The notes beneath the pieces are model-generated. The model ran no database searches. It was given only the letters and a program-made list of their open reading frames with translations, and had not been told where the DNA came from. A program made the position numbers and the translations under genes. Below are positions 35,116-41,881 of a DNA stretch of 41,881 bases, one piece after another. How positions within the stretch are numbered: the stretch's first letter is position 1; the number at the start of each line of letters is the position of its first letter. Source of the stretch: Micromonospora arborensis (GTDB taxonomy: Bacteria; Actinomycetota; Actinomycetes; Mycobacteriales; Micromonosporaceae); NCBI RefSeq assembly GCF_003205615.1, contig NZ_PYBV01000047.1, positions 1-41,881 of the forward strand, in the 5' to 3' direction.

Positions 35116-35168
35116 GAAGGCCTCCGGTCGCCGAGTGGAGCTGTCCACTCCGGCAACCGGAGGCCTTC
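35116..35168. terminator. Long bidirectional terminator between convergent genes
   Basis: GAAGGCCTCCGGT (35116-35128) pairs perfectly with ACCGGAGGCCTTC (35156-35168), and an inner GAGTGGA/TCCACTC stem closes on a GCTG loop. It lies 15 bases after the MDR stop and 35 bases from the stop of the convergent gene, so it fits both. Confidence 0.85.
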
Positions 35169-35202
35169 GTCGTCCCACGCGAACGCCGCCGAGATCCGGC
35201 CC

Positions 35203-35748
35203 TCAACCACCGGCACCGTAAACGCCGGCGCCCATCGGCTTGTCGATTTCCAGATCCGTTGCTGCGGCGACCCGGGCGATCATCATGTACTGCCCGATCA
35301 CCATCAGGAGTTCGACCACCTCACGCGGGGAGAGCAGCCCCGTCAGCGCGGTGGCGGTTTCGTCGGAGGGGCGGACGTCGCGGACGACCTCGGTCGTGAA
35401 CTGCAGGACGATCCGCTGGTCTGGCGAGAAACAGTCGGCCTCGATCTCGTCGCGCCCAAGCGCGTGGACCATCTCGTCCGTGGCGCCGACGGAGCGGGCG
35501 ATCGGCGCATGCTGGACCCACTCGTACCTGACGTCACTCAGCCGGGCAACTCGCAGGATCGCGATCTCGCGGAGCAGCGGGTCGAGGGCCAGGTCCTTGA
35601 GCAGCGTGCCTCCCCAGCGCATCCAGTCCGGAAACGCCGTCTCGGCGTTGGCCATGACGCGGAAGAAATTCAGGGGAAGCGCGGCCTGTAGCGCTTCGCG
35701 CACCGGCGCTGGGGCGTCGGCAGGGTTCACGCATGGTAGGCGACTCAT
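35203..35748 (-). CDS. Carboxymuconolactone decarboxylase (AhpD-like) family protein
   Basis: The 181-residue helical protein has the family core REIAILRVARLSDVRYEWVQHAPIAR (about 60-86) and the later ELLMVIGQYMMIAR helix. The YEWxxH form is kept, but the CxxC pair of peroxidase-type AhpD is absent, so it is more probably a decarboxylase-like or unassigned member. The ATG at 35748 is preceded by GAGGGG. No aromatic-degradation genes accompany it. Confidence 0.9.
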   Translation of the reverse strand: MSRLPCVNPADAPAPVREALQAALPLNFFRVMANAETAFPDWMRWGGTLLKDLALDPLLREIAILRVARLSDVRYEWVQHAPIARSVGATDEMVHALGRDEIEADCFSPDQRIVLQFTTEVVRDVRPSDETATALTGLLSPREVVELLMVIGQYMMIARVAAATDLEIDKPMGAGVYGAGG

Positions 35749-36152
35749 AATTTCCCCTCATACTTGGCAAGTCGGGCGCAACGGACCATATCCGATCCCA
35801 GTTGCGCTCGCCGCCGATCCGCGCGGGGAGACCGGCGGCGGGGCAGCGACGAGCACGTACGTCCCCTCATCTCCCTTGACCTGCGATCCGTAACAGGCCC
35901 GAAACTACCGGTTGAAAAACCTGGAACTTTCTGCCAGCCTGAGATCCATCGATCAGTGTGAACGTTAACAAGATCCTCCCACCCCCAGAGGATCAGCATG
36001 ACTTCCCGGATTCGTCCCGCCGGGCGCACCCGCCTCCGCGAACACTCGCTCTTTCCGGAACGGCCGCGATAATTCTGGCTCGCAGGATGTCACTACCGCC
36101 CACTGTGGACCAGGCCCGCCCCGCACCCACCCACCACCAGGAGGTACCGACA
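35749..36152. other. 404-bp gap before the cutinase-like gene; holds a LacI-type operator
   Basis: I see no gene here. An open frame to 35958 is continuous with the cutinase-like gene, but its content is unlike a protein start. TGTGAACGTTAACA at 35957-35970 is a 14-bp palindrome with one mismatch, of the kind bound by LacI-family sugar regulators. It lies about 185 bases upstream of the GTG. The remainder shows no convincing -35/-10 pair. Confidence 0.5.
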
Positions 36153-37550
36153 GTGCGAGGACACGGACACCACCCCCCACCCTCGGGGAATACCCCTGCT
36201 GCTCGAACGTCCCGCTTTCGGGGACGGCTGTTCAAGCTCGCCGCCGCCGGGCTCGCAGCCGCGGTCGGGTTGTTCACCCTGACGGTGACGACCGGGTCGG
36301 CGTCGGCCGCCGACAACCCGTACCAGCGGGGCCCGGACCCCACCCGGACCAGCGTCACCGCCGTGAACGGCCCCTTCGCCAACACGTCGGTCAGCGTCCC
36401 GACCGGGTACGGCTTCAACGGCGGCAGGATCTACTACCCAACCGACACCAGCCAGGGCACCTTCGGGGCCATCGCGATCTCGCCGGGTTACACCGCGTTG
36501 TTCTCCGCCGAACTGGCCTGGATGGGGCCGTGGCTGGCCTCCCACGGCTTTGTCGTGATCGGCATCGAAACCAACAGCCGTAACGACTTCGACACGGCCC
36601 GAGGCACCCAGTTGCTCGCCGCACTGGACTACCTGACACAGCAGAGCCCGGTACGCGACCGGGTCGACCCCAACCGGCTGGCGGTCGCCGGTCACTCCAT
36701 GGGCGGCGGTGGCGCGCTGAGCGCAGCCACTCGGCGCTCGTCGTTGAAGGCAGTGGTCGGCATCGCGCCGTACTCGCCGTCGTCGAACCTGGCCAACGAC
36801 CGGGTACCCACGATGATCTTCGCTGGGCAGGCGGACACGGTGGTCACCCCGTCCTACGCCACCAACCTCTACAACAGCCTCCCCACCACGACGGAGAGCG
36901 TCTACCTGGAGGTTGCCGGTGCCGATCATGGGTTCATGGTCGGCCGGTCGAACCCGGTGATGGTCCGGACCATGCTGCCGTTCGTCAAGATGTTCGTCGA
37001 CAACGACACCCGGTACAGCCAATTCCTCTGCCCGCTGGCGGACTCCAGCGGCGTGGTCACCTACCGCAGCACCTGCCCATTGCTGCCCTCGACGCCGACC
37101 ACCCCGACGGCGACCCCCACCAACACGCCGACCCCCACCGCTTCGCCCACCGTCCCACCCGGCTCCGCCAGCCAGATCGTCGGCACGCAGTCCGGCCGGT
37201 GCATCGACGTACCCAACGCCTCACACACCAACGGCACCCGGGTGGCCCTCTACGACTGCAACAGACAGTCCAACCAGTCCTGGACCTACACCTCCACCAA
37301 ACAACTACAGGTGTACGGCACCATGTGCCTGGACGCGGCGGGCTCCGGCAACGGCGCGGCGGTCCAGATCTACGGCTGCCACAGCCAGACCAACCAACAG
37401 TGGAACGTCAACTCCAACGGCACCATCAGCAGTGTCCAGTCCGGACGATGCCTGGACGTCTGGAGCACGGCCAACGGCGCTCAGGTCCAGCTGTACGACT
37501 GCCACGGACAGACCAACCAGCAATTCCGGCTCGTGTCCCTCGCCCGATAA
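36153..37550 (+). CDS. Secreted cutinase/PETase-like polyester hydrolase with ricin-type (CBM13) domain
   Basis: AGGAGG 8 bases upstream fixes the start at GTG 36153 (465 residues). A signal peptide (1-52) precedes NPYQRGPDPT, the classic N-terminus of actinomycete cutinases such as Thermobifida cutinase and of the Ideonella PETase. The alpha/beta-hydrolase (about 53-310) has G180-H-S182-M-G-G with the nucleophile, D228 in AGQADTVV, H259 in GADHG, oxyanion residues Y113 (SPGYT) and M183, and the C-terminal Cys pair (FLCP, STCPLL). The substrate-stacking Trp of cutinase and PETase is replaced by Y207 (APYSPSSN). A Thr/Pro linker (about 312-340) leads to a ricin-B carbohydrate-binding trefoil with NQSW, NQQW and NQQF. 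It should hydrolyse polyesters such as cutin outside the cell. Confidence 0.93.
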   Translation: MRGHGHHPPPSGNTPAARTSRFRGRLFKLAAAGLAAAVGLFTLTVTTGSASAADNPYQRGPDPTRTSVTAVNGPFANTSVSVPTGYGFNGGRIYYPTDTSQGTFGAIAISPGYTALFSAELAWMGPWLASHGFVVIGIETNSRNDFDTARGTQLLAALDYLTQQSPVRDRVDPNRLAVAGHSMGGGGALSAATRRSSLKAVVGIAPYSPSSNLANDRVPTMIFAGQADTVVTPSYATNLYNSLPTTTESVYLEVAGADHGFMVGRSNPVMVRTMLPFVKMFVDNDTRYSQFLCPLADSSGVVTYRSTCPLLPSTPTTPTATPTNTPTPTASPTVPPGSASQIVGTQSGRCIDVPNASHTNGTRVALYDCNRQSNQSWTYTSTKQLQVYGTMCLDAAGSGNGAAVQIYGCHSQTNQQWNVNSNGTISSVQSGRCLDVWSTANGAQVQLYDCHGQTNQQFRLVSLAR

Positions 37551-37563
37551 TTTCCACTCCGCT

Positions 37564-37611
37564 TCGCCGATGTGGCGGTGTCCGCGAGGCCGGATGCCGC
37601 CTCATCGGCGA
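37564..37611 (+). terminator. Terminator after the cutinase-like gene
   Basis: A 15-bp stem with a single T-T mismatch (37564-37578 with 37597-37611) and an 18-base loop lies 14 bases after the stop, isolating the gene from the chitinase promoter. Confidence 0.8.
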
Positions 37612-37665
37612 CATGGAGTCGATCACGCCCGAGTCCCCCAACTTTCCGGAATCTGTAAACAACCC

Positions 37666-37694
37666 TTGATATTAAACTTCACGAACGTCAATAT
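37666..37694 (+). promoter_or_regulatory. Promoter of the chitinase gene
   Basis: TTGATA (37666-37671) and CAATAT (37689-37694) are 17 bases apart, 40 bases before the ATG, in a locally AT-rich stretch. The spacing and hexamers are a good vegetative-sigma match. Confidence 0.65.
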
Positions 37695-37733
37695 GTGGAG
37701 GTCGCGGGTCGGTCGATGCCTCGGGAGTGAACC

Positions 37734-39074
37734 ATGAGAAGCCGTCGGATTTTCGCAGTGGTGGCCGGGGCGGCGATGACTGTCACGGCCGCCGTCGCCT
37801 TCGTCCCCAGCAGCATCGCGGCCGTGTCCTCGGCCAAAGCCGTCCCGATGGTCGCCTGCACCGCCCCGGCCTGGGCCGAGGGCAGCACCTACCAGGCAGG
37901 CGCCCAGGTCACCTACGGCGGCCGGCTCTACCAGGCTCTGGTCACCCACACCGCGCACCCCGGCGCCGGCTGGAACCCCGCCGCGACCCCGTCGCTGTGG
38001 CGTGACCTGGGCGCGTGCTCGGGAACCACCCCGTCGCCCACCACGCCACCACCGACGACGCCGCCGCCCACCACGCCGCCACCGAGCACACCTCCACCCA
38101 CCACGCCGCCGCCGACCGGTGGGACCTGCGCGGTGAAGTCACGGCCCACCGGCAAGGTGCTGCAGGGCTACTGGGAGAACTGGGACGGCGCCTCCAACGG
38201 CGTACACCCCGGCCTCGGCTGGATTCCGATCACCGACAGCCGGCTCAACCAGCACGGCTACAACGTCATCAACGCGGCGTTCCCGGTGATCCGCTCGGAC
38301 GGCACCGTCCTCTGGGAGAACGGCATGGACGCCGGCGTGAAGGTGGCCACCCCGGCCGAGATGTGCCAGGCCAAAGCGGCCGGCGCCACCATCCTGATGT
38401 CGATCGGCGGGGCCGCCGCGGGCATCGACCTGAGCTCCACCGCGGTCGCCGACCGGTTCATCGCCACGATCGTGCCGATCCTGACGGCCTACCACTTCGA
38501 CGGCATCGACATCGACATCGAGACCGGCCTGACCGGCAGCGGCAACATCAACACCCTGTCGACGTCGCAGGCCAACCTGATCCGGATCATCGACGGTGTG
38601 CTGGCCCGGATGCCGTCGAACTTCGGCCTGACCATGGCGCCGGAGACGGCCTACGTCACCGGCGGCAGCGTGGTCTACGGCTCGATCTGGGGCTCGTACC
38701 TGCCGATCATCAAGAAGTACGTGGACAACGGCCGGCTCTGGTGGCTGAACATGCAGTACTACAACGGCAGCATGTACGGCTGCGCCGGCGACTCCTACCC
38801 GGCGGGCACCGTGCAGGGCTTCACGGTGCAGACGCAGTGCCTGAACAACGGCCTCACCATCCAGGGCACCACCATCCGCGTGCCGTACGACAAGCAGGTC
38901 CCGGGCCTGCCGGCACAGAACGGGGCGGGCGGCGGCTACCTGTCGACGTCGTTGGTCACGCAGGCCTGGAACTCCGTGCCCGGCCTCAAGGGGCTGATGA
39001 CCTGGTCGGCGAACTGGGACGGGTCGAAGGGGTGGACCTTCGGCGACAACGTGAAGCGCCTGCAGGGCCGCTGA
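37734..39074 (+). CDS. Secreted GH18 chitinase with N-terminal CBM5/12
   Basis: The ATG at 37734 has GGGAG 6 bases upstream. Of 446 residues, 1-30 are the signal peptide, about 43-95 a CBM5/12 chitin-binding module (APAWAEGSTYQAGAQVTYGG), about 98-128 a Pro/Thr linker and about 138-440 the GH18 barrel. The active-site signature is F-D256-G-I-D259-I-D261-I-E263, with E263 as the acid, and MSIGG at 222-226 is also typical. It should degrade chitin outside the cell in the manner of Streptomyces ChiC/ChiD-type enzymes. It is monocistronic with its own promoter. Confidence 0.95.
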   Translation: MRSRRIFAVVAGAAMTVTAAVAFVPSSIAAVSSAKAVPMVACTAPAWAEGSTYQAGAQVTYGGRLYQALVTHTAHPGAGWNPAATPSLWRDLGACSGTTPSPTTPPPTTPPPTTPPPSTPPPTTPPPTGGTCAVKSRPTGKVLQGYWENWDGASNGVHPGLGWIPITDSRLNQHGYNVINAAFPVIRSDGTVLWENGMDAGVKVATPAEMCQAKAAGATILMSIGGAAAGIDLSSTAVADRFIATIVPILTAYHFDGIDIDIETGLTGSGNINTLSTSQANLIRIIDGVLARMPSNFGLTMAPETAYVTGGSVVYGSIWGSYLPIIKKYVDNGRLWWLNMQYYNGSMYGCAGDSYPAGTVQGFTVQTQCLNNGLTIQGTTIRVPYDKQVPGLPAQNGAGGGYLSTSLVTQAWNSVPGLKGLMTWSANWDGSKGWTFGDNVKRLQGR

Positions 39075-39098
39075 CGGGTGCTGGCGCCGGGCGTACCG

Positions 39099-39305
39099 TC
39101 AGCCGGCCTCCCGGCGGGCGCGGGTCCGCCGCAGCGCCCTCACCGACCGCGCGATGCCGTGACCGACGAGCCACTCGGCCTCGACCAGCGGGTGCCAAGC
39201 ATCAACGCTCGTCATCCAGGCGGGGGCCAGGGGGTGCCTTCGGACGACGTCTCGTCTCGCCAGTTCTCGGCGCGAGGTGATGTCGAGCTTGCGGAAAATC
39301 ACCAC
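39099..39305 (-). CDS. Possible small ORF or gene remnant downstream of ltrA-like gene
   Basis: A 68-codon frame (GTG at 39305) reads RRELARRDVVRRHPLAPAW, then DAWHPLVEAEWLVGHGIAR, with the high third-position GC of real genes here. It lies 40 bases past the LtrA stop on the same strand. I do not recognise it; it may be the C-terminal remnant of a lost gene. AGGA is about 11 bases upstream. Confidence 0.3.
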   Translation of the reverse strand: MVIFRKLDITSRRELARRDVVRRHPLAPAWMTSVDAWHPLVEAEWLVGHGIARSVRALRRTRARREAG

Positions 39306-39345
39306 CAAACGGGCTCGTTCCTGCCGAAGAGCAGGCTGGTACGCG

Positions 39346-40545
39346 TCAGCGTGACGGCGAGGCCTCCTCCAGTGGACGTCCGTAGGCTCGGGCCGTGTCA
39401 GAGACGGCGACGCCGAGCAGGACCGCGACAGCTGCTGCAGCGACCCCGAGGGGCGGTAGGCCGACCATGATCGGCGCGAGGGCCGCAAGGACGAGGATCC
39501 CGATCGGCCGTGGCCGGGACACCCGCGCGAAGGCCACGTACTCGAATACCGAACGCCCGGCGAGGTAGAGCGCAGGCCCACCGAGGATGGCCCCGACCCA
39601 CGCGGCTTTGGCGTCTCCGGATGGATCTGAGAGGACGAGTTCGGAGCCGGCTGAGCTGGCGAGGATGCCGGACACCATGAGCAGGTGTGCGAACTCGGCC
39701 AATCGACCGAGCCGGCCGGGGTCGGCGGATGCCGCGATGGCCTCGCCCAGGATTTGGCCGGCTCGGTAGAAGTAGATCCGCCACAGCAACACCGTGGTGA
39801 GGAACGACAAGGTGAGGGCCATCGTTCGTGGCGCCACGATCGGACCGCGGAGAAGGCTCGACCCGGAGGTCAGGATCGTCTCACCGAGCGCGACAATGAC
39901 AAGCTGCCAGTAGCGTTCGGCGAGGTGCTCGCCCGCCACGGCCCACGGAGACACCCGTGAGCGACCCAGCCCCGGCACCGGCCAGCCGAGTCTGGCCCCC
40001 AGGTAGTCAATCGCCAGGGCCACCGTCCACAGCGTATTGCGTGTCACCTCGGGTGCGAGCGCTCCGGCGAGCCACGGCACGGCCGACGCGCAGAACCAGA
40101 CGAGCGCCAGCAGGTTGACGCGGCGCAGATTGTGACCCCGCACGATGAATACGAAGAAAAGGGTCCGGCCCACCTGAATGGCGACATAGGTGCTCGCGAA
40201 GAGCAGGCCCGTCTCGGCGAGAGCCCCCGAAATCGCGACCGCCAGGAGCAGGCTCCCATACATCGTCGCAAGGACAACGAACTGGATCGGCGGCTGGAAC
40301 GGATCGAACCTGCTCGTCACCCATGCCGTCTGGGTCCAGATCCACCAGAGGGCCAGAAGCAGCAGCAGAGTCTCGCCGTTCTCCGCAAGGGAGGTGGTCA
40401 ACCTTTCCGCGACGTGACCCCTGGTGTAGTCCAGGACCAACTCGTGCACAATTCGGGTGAGCGCGAAGACGTACACGAGGTCGAAGAACAGCTCCAGGAA
40501 CGTCGGCCGCTGCGGACTGTCCCGCCTGCGCAGCAGATTGGCCAC
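39346..40545 (-). CDS. LtrA-family (low temperature requirement A) membrane protein
   Basis: The family signature FLELFFDLVYVFALTRIVHEL stands near the N-terminus, followed by about ten membrane helices and the conserved ERYWQLVIVALGETIL segment. I prefer the GTG at 40545 (AGGA 6 bases upstream, 399 residues); the frame is open to a GTG at 40623 with no ribosome site. LtrA was named from a Listeria cold-growth mutant, but its biochemical role is unknown. Nothing nearby suggests a partner. Confidence 0.88.
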   Translation of the reverse strand: MANLLRRRDSPQRPTFLELFFDLVYVFALTRIVHELVLDYTRGHVAERLTTSLAENGETLLLLLALWWIWTQTAWVTSRFDPFQPPIQFVVLATMYGSLLLAVAISGALAETGLLFASTYVAIQVGRTLFFVFIVRGHNLRRVNLLALVWFCASAVPWLAGALAPEVTRNTLWTVALAIDYLGARLGWPVPGLGRSRVSPWAVAGEHLAERYWQLVIVALGETILTSGSSLLRGPIVAPRTMALTLSFLTTVLLWRIYFYRAGQILGEAIAASADPGRLGRLAEFAHLLMVSGILASSAGSELVLSDPSGDAKAAWVGAILGGPALYLAGRSVFEYVAFARVSRPRPIGILVLAALAPIMVGLPPLGVAAAAVAVLLGVAVSDTARAYGRPLEEASPSR

Positions 40546-40933
40546 TCTGTTCCTCGTCACCCGGCCCGCCCGCTTCGTCGGCTTGTCGCTCAAGCAGTCG
40601 TACCACGTCGCCGCGCCGCCCACGGATAAGACGCACCCCGATGACCAGAGAGGCTGACGACCGACGACGGCTGCCGGCCCGCCAGCACCGCCCTCTCTCG
40701 AAAAGCCGACGACCGGCTGACCGACGTGCTATGCGGTCCGCACGCACGTCGTGCCGGCTCGCGAAGGGTGTTCGTGAGCAGGTCAGCACCTTTATCGGGC
40801 CTTCACAGTTTTGGTGCGGGCTGTTCGGTCGGTCGGCGCCGCCCTTGAGTCACTCGCGGCGTTCGTGGCGCCCTGCCTACCGGTGCCGTCCCCGCGCAGC
40901 GCCAACGACCGTCTCACCCGCCGCCGGGGTGGT
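40546..40933. other. 388-bp stretch without a supported gene
   Basis: This gap between the LtrA start and the end of the GALAV-repeat gene has open frames on both strands, but none with a ribosome site or recognisable product. I see no strong hairpin or operator. It presumably holds the LtrA promoter. Confidence 0.4.
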
Positions 40934-41206
40934 TCATCCCTCAGCAGTGGGTCGACTGCGCACCACCAGCTCGTCGATCTCCAACCGGCCGACGCGCAGC
41001 TCCCGCACGACCGCCCGGCGGATCGCCAGCCGCCCGATGGCCAACGCCCCGACGGCCACGGCCCCCACGGCCAGCGCCCCCACGGCGAGGGCACCGAGCG
41101 ACGCCGCCCCCGCAGCCCGCGCGCCGGTAGCCACCGCGCCCGTCGCCACCGCGCCGTCAGCGCGCGTCCCGGTCAACCGCATCAGGCGTACCTCTCGCTT
41201 CATCAC
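40934..41206 (-). CDS. Small protein made of five-residue GALAV-type repeats
   Basis: The GTG at 41206 overlaps the TGA of the TPR-like gene (GTGA), implying coupled translation; an ATG eight codons later with GAGAGG upstream is an alternative. Of 90 residues, 17-83 form about thirteen pentads of consensus (V/I)-G-(A/R)-(L/V)-A, starting DGAVA TGAVA and turning charged near the end (IGRLA, VGRLE, IDELV). Such periodicity suggests a short right-handed beta-helix like pentapeptide-repeat or bactofilin-like proteins, although the Ala/Val-rich start could also contact membrane. The function is unknown. Confidence 0.75.
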   Translation of the reverse strand: MMKREVRLMRLTGTRADGAVATGAVATGARAAGAASLGALAVGALAVGAVAVGALAIGRLAIRRAVVRELRVGRLEIDELVVRSRPTAEG

Positions 41207-41799
41207 CCCATTGTCGGCGTACCGCCGGCCGCCCGCTCCCCACAGATCCCGGATGTCACATCTTGTGGGACGAGCCGAGTGATGGACCGCTGCCCTTCTT
41301 CCGGCCCGCCAATCTGCTGAGTCAGCCGATCCAGGCCGCTCTTGATCAACTGCCCGTACTGGTCGTCGCCGAGCACGCCGATCCCCGCCTGTGCGCGCTG
41401 GAGGTACTCACGGGCACGGTCGAGATCGCCGAGCTTGCGGTAGCACTCGGCCAGGCTGAGGTGCAACGACGGATACAGACCTGCCACCGACATCGGCACC
41501 CCGGCCTGCGCCAATCGGGCATCGGTGAGCAGGTCGGCCGACGCCAGCGCGCGTTGATCCCAGATCAACTCGTGCTCGACGTCGTCCTGCACGTCGGCCA
41601 TCGAGTGCGCGAGAACGCACACATGCAAAGGATCGCCCCGTTCCCCGCCGATCTCGTCCCAGATCTGCGTGAACAAGTCACGGGCAGCCTCACGCTGGCC
41701 CTGACCATGATGCAGCTGCACACCTTGGTTGATGCGGGCAAGCGTCACATCGGCGGTCAACGGCTGCTCCTGCACAGCTTCATCTCGCGACGAGGACAT
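41203..41799 (-). CDS. TPR-like helical-repeat protein
   Basis: The ATG at 41799 gives 198 residues made of paired helices: TLARINQGVQLHHGQGQREAARDLF, then a central pair, then SLAECYRKLGDLDRAREYLQRAQ, which is a good tetratricopeptide repeat. TPR proteins mediate protein contacts. There is no signal peptide or membrane helix. Its stop overlaps the GALAV-repeat gene's start, so the two proteins are probably made together. The ribosome site is weak. The 82 bases to the right edge hold nothing clear. Confidence 0.8.
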   Translation of the reverse strand: MSSSRDEAVQEQPLTADVTLARINQGVQLHHGQGQREAARDLFTQIWDEIGGERGDPLHVCVLAHSMADVQDDVEHELIWDQRALASADLLTDARLAQAGVPMSVAGLYPSLHLSLAECYRKLGDLDRAREYLQRAQAGIGVLGDDQYGQLIKSGLDRLTQQIGGPEEGQRSITRLVPQDVTSGICGERAAGGTPTMG

Positions 41800-41881
41800 G
41801 GATCGTATTCTGCCCCAACGCCACCTAGACGAGTAGGTCCTAACCCTGGCCCGGACTGTGGGCGCAGCCGGCAGCCGGCGG

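Noticed and set aside
35958..36152. Extended N-terminus of the cutinase-like protein
   Set aside because: The GTG at 36153 has a perfect AGGAGG and is followed by the signal peptide; the extension would bury that signal.
38015..39280. 421-codon frame over the chitinase
   Set aside because: Out-of-frame shadow rich in Arg and His, on the same strand as a well-supported GH18 gene.

Overview
The window is high-GC actinomycete DNA. Frequent GTG and TTG starts, tight gene overlaps, a type VII (ESX) secretion locus, and secreted hydrolases with CBM2, CBM5/12 and ricin-type modules all point to a Micromonosporaceae-like soil bacterium. The genus is an inference; there is no rRNA, tRNA, CRISPR array, transposase or integrase to anchor it.

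Region 1 (1-13.8 kb) is a type VII secretion locus. A leftward operon runs eccD, eccB, two WXG100 genes, a collagen-tailed small protein and a very glycine-rich WXG-like protein cut by the left edge. Divergent from it is eccC, a three-ATPase motor with a TTG start. A 40-bp perfect palindrome separates eccC from a convergent mycosin. That mycosin has kept the catalytic Asp but lost the His, the oxyanion Asn and the Ser, so it should be a pseudoprotease. Upstream of it lies an envelope protein with a LysM-like domain, one membrane segment and an Ala-rich repeat. No eccE or eccA is present in the window.

Region 2 (13.8-24.1 kb) is a compact five-gene leftward operon: WGR-DUF4132, MoxR-type AAA+ ATPase, DUF5682, VWA (MIDAS) and SWIM zinc-finger proteins. 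Three junctions are 4-bp stop/start overlaps and one is a 3-bp gap. Content and order match the poorly understood E. coli yehI(molR)-yehL-yehM-yehP-yehQ set. I consider it the best candidate here for a little-described system, probably a chaperone-like ATPase/VWA machine.

Region 3 (24.2-29.5 kb) is accessory housekeeping: an unrecognised TTG-start protein behind a palindromic operator, a histidine phosphatase, the remains of a mycothiol-type nitroreductase fused head-to-head to a possible LysR 3' end, a membrane protein, a PhzF-like protein, and an AraC regulator followed by a DHFR/RibD-like reductase.

Region 4 (29.6-39.1 kb) is a polymer-degradation island. It holds a GH6 cellulase with CBM2 behind a CebR/CelR-type operator, a GH27 alpha-galactosidase with NPCBM, a secreted cutinase/PETase-like polyester hydrolase carrying a ricin domain, and a GH18 chitinase with CBM5/12. 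An ArsR regulator, an MDR oxidoreductase and a carboxymuconolactone-decarboxylase-family protein lie among them. Several genes have clear promoters and long hairpin terminators.

Region 5 (39.1-41.9 kb) carries an LtrA-family membrane protein and a TPR-like protein translationally coupled to a small protein built almost wholly of five-residue GALAV-type repeats.
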